Origin: UMGS755 sp045590535
Lineage (GTDB): Bacteria; Bacillota; Clostridia; UBA1381; UBA9506
Direction: 5' to 3'
DNA length: 32,386 nt
Assembly: GCA_045590535.1 (NCBI GenBank)
Contig: JAZNRE010000020.1
Coordinates: 1-32,386, forward strand
Positions 23,996-31,400 of the stretch are shown one piece after another; position 1 is the stretch's first letter; every line of letters starts with the position of its first letter. The position numbers and the translations under genes are program-made. The notes beneath the pieces are model-generated. The model saw only the letters and a program-made list of their open reading frames with translations. It made no database searches and was not told the origin of the DNA.

Positions 23996-26212
23996 TTATT
24001 TTTTTGCCTTAAAACCGGCGATTCGTAGTGAATTTGTCACAACACAGACAGATGAGAGTGCCATCATGGTGCCGGCCAAGGCAGGGGAGAGCAGAATGCC
24101 CCAGGCAGACAGAACGCCGGCAGCCAAAGGGATGCCCAAGGTGTTATAAATAAAAGCCCAAAACAAATTTTGTTTAATAATGCGCATGGTAAAGCGGGAC
24201 AGAGCAGTAGCGTCGGTAAAAGCAAGCAGGTCATTTCGCATAAGCATAATGCCAGCTGCCTCAGCGGCCACATCAGTTCCGCCAAAGACGCAAGCACCAA
24301 CATGGGCTGCGGCTAGTGCCGGTGCATCGTTTATGCCGTCACCAACCATGGCCACCCGGTGTCCTTTTTCCTTGAGTTCCTGGACTTTTTGTGTTTTGCC
24401 ATCCGGCAGCACTTGGGCGCAGACCTTTTCAATCCCTGTAATTTCAGCAACAGCTTCGGCCGTTTTTGGATTGTCGCCCGTTACCATCATAGACTGAATG
24501 TGCATAGACTTAAGCTGTGCAATAGCCTTGGCAGAAGAGGGTCGCACGCTATCTGAAAAACTAATTAAACCGACAGAGTTGCCATCAATTGCTGCATATA
24601 CAACAGCCATTTGGGCCGGTGCGGGAGGAAAGGCGGAAAGCAAAATGCTATTCTCTTCCACAAAACGACCGGTGCCCGCCAAAACTTGATGTCCATTGAC
24701 TGTTGCCATAACGCCTTTGCCAGCCAAGGTGCGAACATCCTGGGGCATGGGTACATCCATATGATTTTTCTCGGCATAGGCAAGCAGGGCTTTGGCAATG
24801 GGGTGCACACTGCCTTGTTCAGCAGCCAAAACAAGGGGCAACCAATCGGCTTCTTTTCCGCTTACTGTATGGATAGAAGCAACGGCAAGCTTACCTTCTG
24901 TAACTGTGCCGGTTTTATCAAAAATAACCGTGTCAACATGTGCCAGTTCTTCTAAAACATCACCACCACGGAACAAAATGCCCATTTTGGCACCCCGACC
25001 CGAGGCAACCATGACGGCAATGGGGGTGGCAAGACCTAATGAGCAGGGACAGGCAACCACCAAAACCGAAACAAAAATTTGCAGCACAAAGCCGGAATCC
25101 TTGCCCAAGAGAAGCCAAATGAGAGCCGAGAGCAGAGCAATGGCTAATACAGCGGGGACAAAAATGCCGGAAATGCGGTCGGCCATGCGGGCAATGGGTG
25201 CTTTTTTCTGCTGGGCTTCGGCAACCAAACGCAAAATTTGAGCAGCAGCTGTGGCACCGCCTGCACCGGTGGTGCGAATCTTTAAAAAGCCGTCTTTTAA
25301 AACGGTGCCGCCCGAAACCTTGCTGCCTGCCTCTTTCAACAGGGGCAGACTTTCGCCTGTAAGCATGGATTCATCCACATCACCGCTGCCTTCTATCACA
25401 ATGCCATCTACGGGAATTTTCTCGCCGGCAGCACAGAGGACAATTTCATCCATAAGCACATCGGTGCTTTTGACGGTTATGGGTTTGTTATCCCGCAGCA
25501 CTGTGCAGGTTTGTGGGAGCAGTTTGGCCAAAGAGGCAATGGCGTCTTTGGCACGGTTTTTGCTCTTTTCTTCTAAATATTTACCCAATAAAATCAAAGC
25601 CAGCACAACAGCGGCCGATTCAAAATATAAAAAATGAGCGTGGTGCACATTTCCTAAAAAGACCATAACCGTGTGATAAAGACTATATAAAAAAGCGGAG
25701 CCCGTTCCTAAAGCCACTAAAGAATCCATGTTAGGATGCAGACTGATAAGACGGCGAATGCCGTTTACTATAAAATGCCGTCCAACCCATAAGACAGGTA
25801 GCGTCAACAAGAGCTGTGCCAGGGCAAAGCCAAAGGGATTGTGCTCCATTGAGATAAATGCCGGCAAGGGCAGGGAAAACGGGAGCATGTGCGACATGCC
25901 GATATACATGACAAGGGCACCAAAAATAAACCCGATTGCCACATCGGATGTAGCATAGTCCCGGGTGAGATTTACATGAGTTTCATTTTCTTCTAAAAGG
26001 GTTGCACCGAAACCGATTTTTTCTAAAGCCTTAATGGCGGTGCGGGGGTTTAGGTTACCCTCATAGGTGATTTCGCCGGTGGCCATGGCTAAATTAACGG
26101 CGGCAGAGGTCACGCCGGGTAGTGCGCTGAGAGCACGCTCGGCAGCGGTTGAGCAGGATGCACAACGCATGCCTTCTATTTTAAAACGATAGGTTTTTTC
26201 CTTTGCTTCCAT
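23996..26212 (-). CDS. copA: Copper-translocating P1B-type ATPase CopA
   Basis: A 738-residue heavy-metal exporter. It has one N-terminal heavy-metal-associated domain with the GMRCASC site (Cys17, Cys20), eight predicted membrane helices, the actuator TGES loop, the transmembrane CPC motif in CPCSLGLATP (near residue 390), the phosphorylation site DKTGT (near 430), the nucleotide-binding SVHPIAKAL and the hinge GDGINDAPAL. The CPC motif plus the C-terminal NTLGIPLAAG and MALSSVCVVTNSLR segments are those of Cu(I) exporters. The ATG at 26210-26212 follows AAGGGAG; the longer upstream frame lacks a ribosome binding site and family similarity. No CopY or CsoR regulator or CopZ chaperone is in the window. 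Confidence 0.93.
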   Translation of the reverse strand: MEAKEKTYRFKIEGMRCASCSTAAERALSALPGVTSAAVNLAMATGEITYEGNLNPRTAIKALEKIGFGATLLEENETHVNLTRDYATSDVAIGFIFGALVMYIGMSHMLPFSLPLPAFISMEHNPFGFALAQLLLTLPVLWVGRHFIVNGIRRLISLHPNMDSLVALGTGSAFLYSLYHTVMVFLGNVHHAHFLYFESAAVVLALILLGKYLEEKSKNRAKDAIASLAKLLPQTCTVLRDNKPITVKSTDVLMDEIVLCAAGEKIPVDGIVIEGSGDVDESMLTGESLPLLKEAGSKVSGGTVLKDGFLKIRTTGAGGATAAAQILRLVAEAQQKKAPIARMADRISGIFVPAVLAIALLSALIWLLLGKDSGFVLQIFVSVLVVACPCSLGLATPIAVMVASGRGAKMGILFRGGDVLEELAHVDTVIFDKTGTVTEGKLAVASIHTVSGKEADWLPLVLAAEQGSVHPIAKALLAYAEKNHMDVPMPQDVRTLAGKGVMATVNGHQVLAGTGRFVEENSILLSAFPPAPAQMAVVYAAIDGNSVGLISFSDSVRPSSAKAIAQLKSMHIQSMMVTGDNPKTAEAVAEITGIEKVCAQVLPDGKTQKVQELKEKGHRVAMVGDGINDAPALAAAHVGACVFGGTDVAAEAAGIMLMRNDLLAFTDATALSRFTMRIIKQNLFWAFIYNTLGIPLAAGVLSAWGILLSPALAGTMMALSSVCVVTNSLRIAGFKAKK

Positions 26213-26270
26213 AACAAAAGCTCCCTTCGTGGTGACAGTTAAAAAGTGTGAAATGACTTTAGACAGAGAG

Positions 26271-26299
26271 AAAGCAGTGAGAATCAATCTCACTGCTTT
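26271..26299 (-). terminator. Stem-loop between the DUF1858 gene and copA
   Basis: A perfect 12-bp stem, AAAGCAGTGAGA / TCTCACTGCTTT, with a 5-nt loop, 11 nt after the DUF1858 stop. The U-tract on the minus strand is short (TTT then CTCTCTG), so it may be a weak terminator or an mRNA stabiliser that lowers copA relative to the upstream gene. Confidence 0.55.
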
Positions 26300-26309
26300 A
26301 ACATCACTC

Positions 26310-26519
26310 TTATTCGTTTTCAGCTAAGAAAGCATTGATGCGAGCAACCAACTGGTCAGCATCTTCGCCATGAACGGCACAAGCCTCAGCAATGGATTCG
26401 CCGCTGGCTGAAGGACAGCCTAAGCAATGCATGCCAATTTCAAAAAAGAACTTTGCTGTGCCTTCGTTCATTCTCAAAACATCAAGAATAATGGTGTCTT
26501 TTGTTACTTGGTTTGCCAT
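26310..26519 (-). CDS. DUF1858 domain protein (hybrid-cluster-protein-associated disulfide type)
   Basis: A 69-residue protein that is a single DUF1858 domain. The motif MHCLGCPSASGESIAEAC contains two cysteines in a CxxC arrangement plus a later Cys, typical of small redox or metal-binding proteins annotated as hydrid cluster protein-associated redox disulfide domain. A strong AGGAGG site lies 8 nt upstream of the ATG. Function in this organism is unknown. Its position just before copA invites a role in thiol or copper chemistry, but that is inference and a stem-loop separates the two genes. Confidence 0.87.
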   Translation of the reverse strand: MANQVTKDTIILDVLRMNEGTAKFFFEIGMHCLGCPSASGESIAEACAVHGEDADQLVARINAFLAENE

Positions 26520-26550
26520 TTGTCATTCCTCCTATGATTTGTAATGTATA

Positions 26551-26556
26551 ATTATA
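26551..26556 (-). promoter_or_regulatory. Probable -10 box for the DUF1858 gene
   Basis: A perfect TATAAT on the minus strand, 31 nt before the DUF1858 ATG, in the short gap after the HAD gene. No good -35 is found at 16-18 bp, so the call is tentative. Confidence 0.35.
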
Positions 26557-26597
26557 ATAGAAAAAACTTTTTTAAAGGCTGTGGCTCGCTTTATGTA

Positions 26598-27638
26598 TTA
26601 AGATGCCAAAAGCTCTAAAATGTTATGCAAAATAAAGTCTGCATTTTCCTGCTCAAAAAAGCTGCGAGCGTTCTCACCGGCAACGCCGGTTAAAACGGCA
26701 AGAAAATCACAACCGGCCCGTTTGGCTGCAAACAAGTCACAGGCTGCATCGCCAATGACCAAAGTTTTTTTGCAAGGATCTTTGGGATATTCACCGTTTA
26801 TCAGCTGAAGGTCATCATATTGCTCGCCGAAAACGCCTTTTAAAAACATGTAGGGGTGGGGCTTATTCAGCACCAGATTGGGCATGACGCTCTGCAGAGA
26901 TTTTTGGGTTTTCACAATTTCCTGATAGGTCACGATGGCATCTTCGGTGAAGGCATTTATCACACCCCAAGTCTTTAAAGGCGTGATGGCTTCAATGCGG
27001 GGTCGACCTGTGCCAATGCCCAAACGCTTTTCCTTGCCAAGAGCCTGCAAAAGCTTTAAAAGGGGCTCACGGTCAACCAGGGGCTCTTCACGAAAGCTAA
27101 GACCGGCTTTGCCCGGCTGTATCACAGGGTGATTCCAATATTGCGGGAAAAGTTCACTGCCCACAAACCATTCTTGAAAGCAAAGCTGTACCGATTTCCA
27201 AAAGGAGCCCAGGTGCGCAGACTCTTCTTCACTCATGCCCAGCACCTGCTGCATTTTTGCAGAAAGTGCTGTGAAAGGACAGGGATTATCAGAAAAAAGT
27301 GTGTCTAAATGCTGGGCAATTTCAGTAAAATCCCGGGTTTTATAAACCAAGGCACAACCAATGACAAACCAGGCTAAATCCCAGTTGTTGTTAAGCCCAT
27401 GGTTTTTTACATTTTTAATTACGGCGTCGTTCAAAAAAACCTGCGCCCGAAGCTCTTTAACTTGGTCGGTTAAAGCCACTGGGTCAATGGTGTCGGTTCC
27501 GTAATAAAGATGGCTGTTTAAAAATTCCCAAACCGTTAAAGCAGCCGTTTCCCAATAGATTTCCTCGCTGGTGATAACACCGTCCATATCTAATAAAACA
27601 GTGTCATAGGCAGCTAAAAGGGGATTTAATTTAATCAC
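26598..27638 (-). CDS. HAD-superfamily hydrolase (probable phosphatase)
   Basis: A 346-residue HAD hydrolase. Motif I is LLDMDGVI (about residues 15-22, DxD nucleophile and acid/base), motif II is IGTGRPR, motif III lysine is in LNKPHP, and motif IV is VIGDAACDLFAAKRAG. A large cap domain of roughly 190 residues lies between motifs I and II. The start is GTG at 27636-27638, 6 nt from AGGAG; the longer frame upstream runs into the hisB-like gene. It lies 13 nt after that gene, so it is very probably in its operon and may dephosphorylate an intermediate of the same pathway. The substrate cannot be told from the sequence. Confidence 0.85.
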   Translation of the reverse strand: MIKLNPLLAAYDTVLLDMDGVITSEEIYWETAALTVWEFLNSHLYYGTDTIDPVALTDQVKELRAQVFLNDAVIKNVKNHGLNNNWDLAWFVIGCALVYKTRDFTEIAQHLDTLFSDNPCPFTALSAKMQQVLGMSEEESAHLGSFWKSVQLCFQEWFVGSELFPQYWNHPVIQPGKAGLSFREEPLVDREPLLKLLQALGKEKRLGIGTGRPRIEAITPLKTWGVINAFTEDAIVTYQEIVKTQKSLQSVMPNLVLNKPHPYMFLKGVFGEQYDDLQLINGEYPKDPCKKTLVIGDAACDLFAAKRAGCDFLAVLTGVAGENARSFFEQENADFILHNILELLAS

Positions 27639-27651
27639 AATGTCACTCCTG

Positions 27652-28278
27652 TTATTCAACCGTAAAGGTAACCGCGCCGGCCACACCGGCAGAGAGGCCT
27701 TTGCGCGCCGGATCTAAATAAAAAGCACGACCCAGAGCAATGCCAAAAGCACGGAAAACAGCCTCCCAAATGTGGTGACCGTTTACACCTTTTTCAATAT
27801 CAATATGCAGGGTGCACTGTGCACCTTGTGCGAAGCCTTCTAAAAATGTTGCCAAATCTTCGCTTAAAACATTTTCGGTTTCATGGGGCATGGTAATGTT
27901 TTTATAGTTAATGTCAGCATAGGCACGCTCTTCAAAGCTGATAGCACAAACAGCTTTTGCTTCATCAATGATGCCAATGCCGTCGCCATAGCCGGTAGCA
28001 CCTTCTGCCTTGTTATCCCAAACATAAGCCCGTGCCGCCTTGCCAAAGGTGATGCCCAAATCTTCATAAATAACATGATTTAAAGTAAAGTCAGCCAATG
28101 ACAGGGAAGTTTCAACAGTCACACCGCTGCGCCATGCAATGTGCTCTAACATGTGTGAGAAAAAGGGCGCATGGGTGTTGATTCGTTTGCGATAGTCAGG
28201 GGCAAGACCTGTGGCATCCAAACGAACGGACATGGTAGATTCAGATGTTTTGCGCGTTACGGAAACAGTTTTTTTCAT
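27652..28278 (-). CDS. Divergent imidazoleglycerol-phosphate dehydratase-like protein (HisB fold)
   Basis: A 208-residue protein with the duplicated IGPD fold. Conserved features are the opening VTRKTSEST with its Glu, FFSHMLEH (first metal His), LHI in the second half, and NGHHIWEA (two His and Glu). It departs from the canonical enzyme at several sites: HHTxED reads NHVIYED, so one of the two adjacent His metal ligands is a Val; the R of R[FY]G before the P.DEA segment is Gly (GYGDGIGIIDEA); and the C-terminal phosphate-binding SSK region reads SAGVAG. The start overlaps the HisD-like stop as ATGA. It may be a true but divergent HisB or a related dehydratase with another substrate. The alignment is from memory. 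Confidence 0.8.
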   Translation of the reverse strand: MKKTVSVTRKTSESTMSVRLDATGLAPDYRKRINTHAPFFSHMLEHIAWRSGVTVETSLSLADFTLNHVIYEDLGITFGKAARAYVWDNKAEGATGYGDGIGIIDEAKAVCAISFEERAYADINYKNITMPHETENVLSEDLATFLEGFAQGAQCTLHIDIEKGVNGHHIWEAVFRAFGIALGRAFYLDPARKGLSAGVAGAVTFTVE

Positions 28279-29576
28279 TTTTCTGTACTCCTTTCTTCAA
28301 CAGCCAGAGCGTGTGCGTCAAAGCCTTCAACCCGGGCAATTTTTGAAGCGTATTTGCGAACATTCGTAAAGCCTTCGCGGCTTGCATAACCAACGGAAGA
28401 GCGTTTTAAAAAGTCCATAACCGATACAGAAGAATAGGTTTTGGCAAAACCACCGGTGGGCAGAATTGCATTTGGACCTAAAACAAAGTTACACAGGGTA
28501 ACGGGGGTGTAATCACCCAAGAGAATTTCGCCGGCATTTTTAATCTTTTCCAAATCAGCGAAGGGGTTTTCGGTCATAACCTCCATATGTTCAGGGGCGT
28601 ATTCGTTAACAAAATCAATAGATTCCTCTAAACTCTCTGTTAAAATAACGCCGCCATAGGTTTCGAAATTGGTGCGAATAAAGCTTTGACGCTTTTCAGA
28701 AAGCTTGGGAAGCTGACGGTCGATAATGGGTAAAACCTTTTCTACAAGCTCACGGGAATGGGTTACCAAAAGAGCAGCAGAATCGGGGCCGTGCTCGGCT
28801 TCAATCATAACATCCAGGGCAACCTTTTCGGGGTCGGCGTGTTCGTCGGCCAAAATGATAACCTCGCTGGGACCGGCAGGCAGACCGCTGTCAATCTGTC
28901 CGGCCAGCACGCGCTTTGCTGCGGTGGCATATGAGTTGCCGGGGCCAATAATTTTGTGGCAGCGGGGAATGGTTTCGGTGCCGTAAGCAACAGCGGCTAC
29001 GGCCTGAATGCCGCCAACTTTATAAATTTCTGAAATGCCAATGATTTTGGCAGCGGCTAAAATAGCGTCATCACAGGTGCCTTCTTCATTAGGCGGTGTA
29101 ACCACACAAATTTTAGGCACGCCTGCAACCACAGCTGGAATGCCAAGCATGAGCAAAACAGAAGGAAAGCTTCCTTTTCCACGGGGGACATACAGGCAAA
29201 CATCGGTGATGGGTGTGGTTTTTTCGCCAACCATCAGGCCTTTATCCACATTGGTGAACCACAATTCTTCCGGCATTTGCTTTTCATGAAAATTGCGAAT
29301 GTTTTTAGCCGCATAGGCAATTGCCTCGCGGGTTTCAGCGTCAAGACGGTTGTAGCCGGCTTCGATTTCTTCAGGGCGAACACGAATGGCATCGGCCGAA
29401 AGAGTAACACCGTCAAACTTTGCGGTGTATTTCAAAACAGCCTTGTCACCGTCTGCCTTAATCTCGTCGGCAATCTCACGGGCCAGCACCATTTGGTTGC
29501 TGATGTCCTGCTCTGCACGCTTTAAGACAAAGTCTTTTTCTTCTTGTGTCATATCCTTCAATACGCGAATTTTCAT
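28275..29576 (-). CDS. Divergent histidinol dehydrogenase-like protein (HisD family)
   Basis: A 433-residue NAD-dependent dehydrogenase of the HisD family, the usual length. It has the LYVPRGKGSFPSVLLML segment, GPGNSYATAAKR, AGPSEVIILAD, the catalytic pair in YAPEHME and the C-terminal DAHALAV with its His. Compared with E. coli HisD, the Zn ligand Gln in QAEHGPD is Glu (IEAEHGPD), the ligand Asp in GDYASGTNH is Asn (CNFVLGPNA), and the following substrate His is Ala. The two ligand changes swap an amide for an acid and back. The ATG at 29574-29576 follows AAAGGAAC; the ORF extension upstream is rejected. It heads the hisD-like, hisB-like, HAD operon. It may be a HisD paralogue acting on another amino alcohol. 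Confidence 0.82.
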   Translation of the reverse strand: MKIRVLKDMTQEEKDFVLKRAEQDISNQMVLAREIADEIKADGDKAVLKYTAKFDGVTLSADAIRVRPEEIEAGYNRLDAETREAIAYAAKNIRNFHEKQMPEELWFTNVDKGLMVGEKTTPITDVCLYVPRGKGSFPSVLLMLGIPAVVAGVPKICVVTPPNEEGTCDDAILAAAKIIGISEIYKVGGIQAVAAVAYGTETIPRCHKIIGPGNSYATAAKRVLAGQIDSGLPAGPSEVIILADEHADPEKVALDVMIEAEHGPDSAALLVTHSRELVEKVLPIIDRQLPKLSEKRQSFIRTNFETYGGVILTESLEESIDFVNEYAPEHMEVMTENPFADLEKIKNAGEILLGDYTPVTLCNFVLGPNAILPTGGFAKTYSSVSVMDFLKRSSVGYASREGFTNVRKYASKIARVEGFDAHALAVEERSTEK

Positions 29577-29636
29577 TTGAACTGTTCCTTTCCGTTTCAT
29601 AAGGTTAACATATATGTTTTTTAAACAAAAATTTAT

Positions 29637-29666
29637 TTACCGGCGGACCAAAACCACGGCATGCAT
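29637..29666 (-). CDS. Candidate leader peptide upstream of the HisD-like gene
   Basis: A 9-codon ORF encoding MHAVVLVRR, with an AGGAAGGA ribosome binding site (29671-29678) 4 nt before its ATG. It lies inside the transcribed leader, 60 nt before the hisD-like start and about 45 nt after the predicted transcription start. The peptide is rich in Val/Leu and ends Arg-Arg. I see no clear terminator-antiterminator pair after it, so attenuation is only a possibility. It may be chance. Confidence 0.3.
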   Translation of the reverse strand: MHAVVLVRR

Positions 29667-29716
29667 TTTATCCTTCCTGCAATTTTGGGCTACACTCAAC
29701 CATTATAACATCTTAT

Positions 29717-29745
29717 ATTATAATACAATGAAAGCATAAATGCAA
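29717..29745 (-). promoter_or_regulatory. Promoter of the hisD-like operon
   Basis: On the minus strand: TTGCAT (29740-29745), a 17-bp spacer, and a perfect TATAAT (29717-29722). A second perfect TATAAT lies at 29702-29707 without a good -35 and could be an alternative site. The leader before the first full gene is about 135 nt. Confidence 0.6.
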
Positions 29746-30060
29746 GACATCAAACATAAATTTAATTGAAAACCTTTGGATTTTAATTGAGTAAACAAAA
29801 AATGAGTGAAAACGGTTAATTTTTTTGAAATATTATGTAAACCTTTTTTGTGTTCGGTTCAAAGGTTGTTCACATAATCAACAGGGTTTTTAACAGGAAA
29901 ATTTGTTAAAAAACAGATTTTTAGGCAAGTTATCAACATTATCAACATGTTATTAACAGTTTTATTAAACAAAACATATGTTTGCAAGGGATAGAAAAAA
30001 TAGCCTGGTTATCACTTTACAAAATGGTTTACATAAAAACGACTTATAGGAAAGCAGGGA
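29746..30060. other. AT-rich gene-free region between divergent operons
   Basis: About 315 nt without a credible ORF on either strand. It is strongly AT-rich, with repeated AACA-containing words (TTATCAACA, TAATCAACA, TTAACAGG) and several A/T tracts. It must hold the promoter of the downstream transporter gene, but I could not pick a convincing -35/-10 pair. No RNA gene was recognised. Confidence 0.5.
29930..29958 (+). repeat. Tandem TTATCAACA 9-mers
   Basis: Two directly abutting copies of TTATCAACA (29930-29938 and 29939-29947), then TTATTAACA (29950-29958). A related TAATCAACA lies at 29875-29883. The 9-mer differs from the DnaA box TTATCCACA at one base. They could be low-affinity DnaA sites or operator repeats for another regulator. 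Confidence 0.5.
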
Positions 30061-30067
30061 GATTTTT

Positions 30068-31102
30068 TTGGGAAAAAAAGCAAGAAGTTTGTTAAAAATT
30101 GCATCCATTTATGTCGGCACTGTTTTGGGGGCGGGTTTTGCATCGGGGCAAGAGCTTTTATTATTTTTTGCCCGGTTTTCCCGAAGGGGTTTGCTGGGCT
30201 GCCTGATAGCCGGTGCGTTGTTCTGCATTTTGGGTGGGCTAATTTTGTCCCGTGCCCACTCCCTCAAAGAAAAAACGCCAGAGGCTTATCTTAATACAAT
30301 CTTTGGTTATACAGGGGCAAAGGTTTTGGCAGCTGTCATAGCCGTATTTTTATGTGTGAGCTTTTGTGTGATGCTATCGGGTAGTGGTGCTTTTTTTGTG
30401 GAGCGATTTTCTTTGCCCACATCGGTAGGCATCATTGTGACAGCACTTTTGTGCCTTTTGGTTTTTATGTTTGACCTTAAGGGATTATCGGTTCTCAATT
30501 TAATACTGGCGCCCATCATGCTGGTGGGAACCCTTTATGTTTGCTTTTATGCTCTGTTTACTAGTCACACGGCTGCGTGGTTGCCACAAGTGAGCCGCCA
30601 GGGTCGTTTTTTACCTTTTGCCTTGTTTTATGTGGGATATAACATGCTAACTTCAGTGGCGGTGCTTGTTCCTGCAGCTGACCTTTCGCCGGACAAAAAA
30701 ACAGCGACGCTTGGCGGTGTGCTTGGTGGCAGTATTTTGACATGTATGGCGTTTTTTGCCTGCCTAGCACTTTATTTTAATCAAGAGGTTTGGAACAGTG
30801 ATTTGCCCATGCTATTGCTTTCTGAAAAGGCGGGGACGGTGGCCTATTTTGTTTATTCGGCGGTGCTCTACATGGCCATGCTCACCACAGCGGTTTCCAC
30901 GGGGTTTTCAGTTGTACAGAACATGCAAAAGGCCGACATGAATCAAAAAAAGGCAGCGCTTATGGTTTGCATCGCCGGTGTGCCTCTATCCTTTATCAAA
31001 TTTTCTGTTTTGATGCAACATACTTATGTGTTTTTTGGAGTTTTGGGCGTGGTGCTTATTGGTGGCATTCTGTGGGATTGGTTTTGTGATGCTTCATTTT
31101 AA
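30068..31102 (+). CDS. YkvI-family membrane protein (putative LeuT-fold transporter)
   Basis: A 344-residue polytopic membrane protein with about ten hydrophobic segments. The first helix carries the signature IASIYVGTVLGAGFASGQELLLFF, which is diagnostic for the YkvI family (COG3949) and resembles the unwound first helix of amino-acid transporters of the LeuT/APC type. Transport substrate is unknown. The start is TTG at 30068, 6 nt after AGGGAG, with no better in-frame ATG or GTG near it. It stands alone on the plus strand, divergent from the hisD-like operon and about 115 nt before a tRNA gene. Confidence 0.85.
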   Translation: MGKKARSLLKIASIYVGTVLGAGFASGQELLLFFARFSRRGLLGCLIAGALFCILGGLILSRAHSLKEKTPEAYLNTIFGYTGAKVLAAVIAVFLCVSFCVMLSGSGAFFVERFSLPTSVGIIVTALLCLLVFMFDLKGLSVLNLILAPIMLVGTLYVCFYALFTSHTAAWLPQVSRQGRFLPFALFYVGYNMLTSVAVLVPAADLSPDKKTATLGGVLGGSILTCMAFFACLALYFNQEVWNSDLPMLLLSEKAGTVAYFVYSAVLYMAMLTTAVSTGFSVVQNMQKADMNQKKAALMVCIAGVPLSFIKFSVLMQHTYVFFGVLGVVLIGGILWDWFCDASF

Positions 31103-31174
31103 GAGTAAATTAGAGAAAAGAGGAGGAAACAGGCGATAATTTAAAAAAACAGGCTAAAATGGTGCAGTTTCAAC

Positions 31175-31203
31175 TTGAAAAAAACACTGGGACAAGGTAT
31201 GAT
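31175..31203 (+). promoter_or_regulatory. Promoter of the tRNA-Pro gene
   Basis: TTGAAA (31175-31180), a 17-bp spacer and TATGAT (31198-31203, 5 of 6), ending 14 nt before the mature tRNA 5' end. Confidence 0.7.
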
Positions 31204-31217
31204 ATAAAATGCATCAT

Positions 31218-31293
31218 CGGGGTGTAGCGCAGTTGGTAGCGCGCCTGCTTTGGGAGCAGGATGTCGCTGGTTCGATCCCAGTCGCCCCGACCA
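31218..31293 (+). tRNA. tRNA-Pro (anticodon UGG)
   Basis: A full 76-nt cloverleaf. Acceptor stem CGGGGTG pairs with CGCCCCG (one G-U). The D-arm AGCGCAGTTGGTAGCGC, anticodon stem CCTGC/GCAGG with loop TTTGGGA (anticodon TGG at 31251-31253), and T-arm CTGG-TTCGATC-CCAG are all present. The discriminator is A and CCA is encoded. UGG reads proline codons. The proteins that can be translated across it on either strand are well-known artefacts of tRNA sequence. Confidence 0.97.
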
Positions 31294-31298
31294 TGTCA

Positions 31299-31330
31299 AA
31301 AGGCTCCATCGCTTTTCCGGTGGGGCCTTT
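31299..31330 (+). terminator. Stem-loop just after tRNA-Pro
   Basis: A 10-bp stem, AAAGGCTCCA with TGGGGCCTTT (one G-U), 12-nt loop, starting 5 nt after the CCA end. It is followed by GGCGTTTAAG, not a clean T-run, so it is a probable tRNA 3' processing or termination hairpin rather than a strong terminator. Confidence 0.55.
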
Positions 31331-31400
31331 GGCGTTTAAGAAGATATTGAACGGCATACTGAAAGAGAAGGGCAGGGGGATTTTCCCTCTGTCTTGTTTT

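Noticed and set aside
29577..29700. T-box or known riboswitch in the hisD-like leader
   Set aside because: A segment GTGGTTTTGGTCCGCCGG slightly recalls the T-box core, but the GGGTGGNACCGCG consensus and a following terminator are absent.
29746..30060. Chromosomal origin of replication
   Set aside because: The TTATCAACA repeats are suggestive, but there is no exact TTATCCACA box, no dnaA/dnaN and no clear unwinding element layout.
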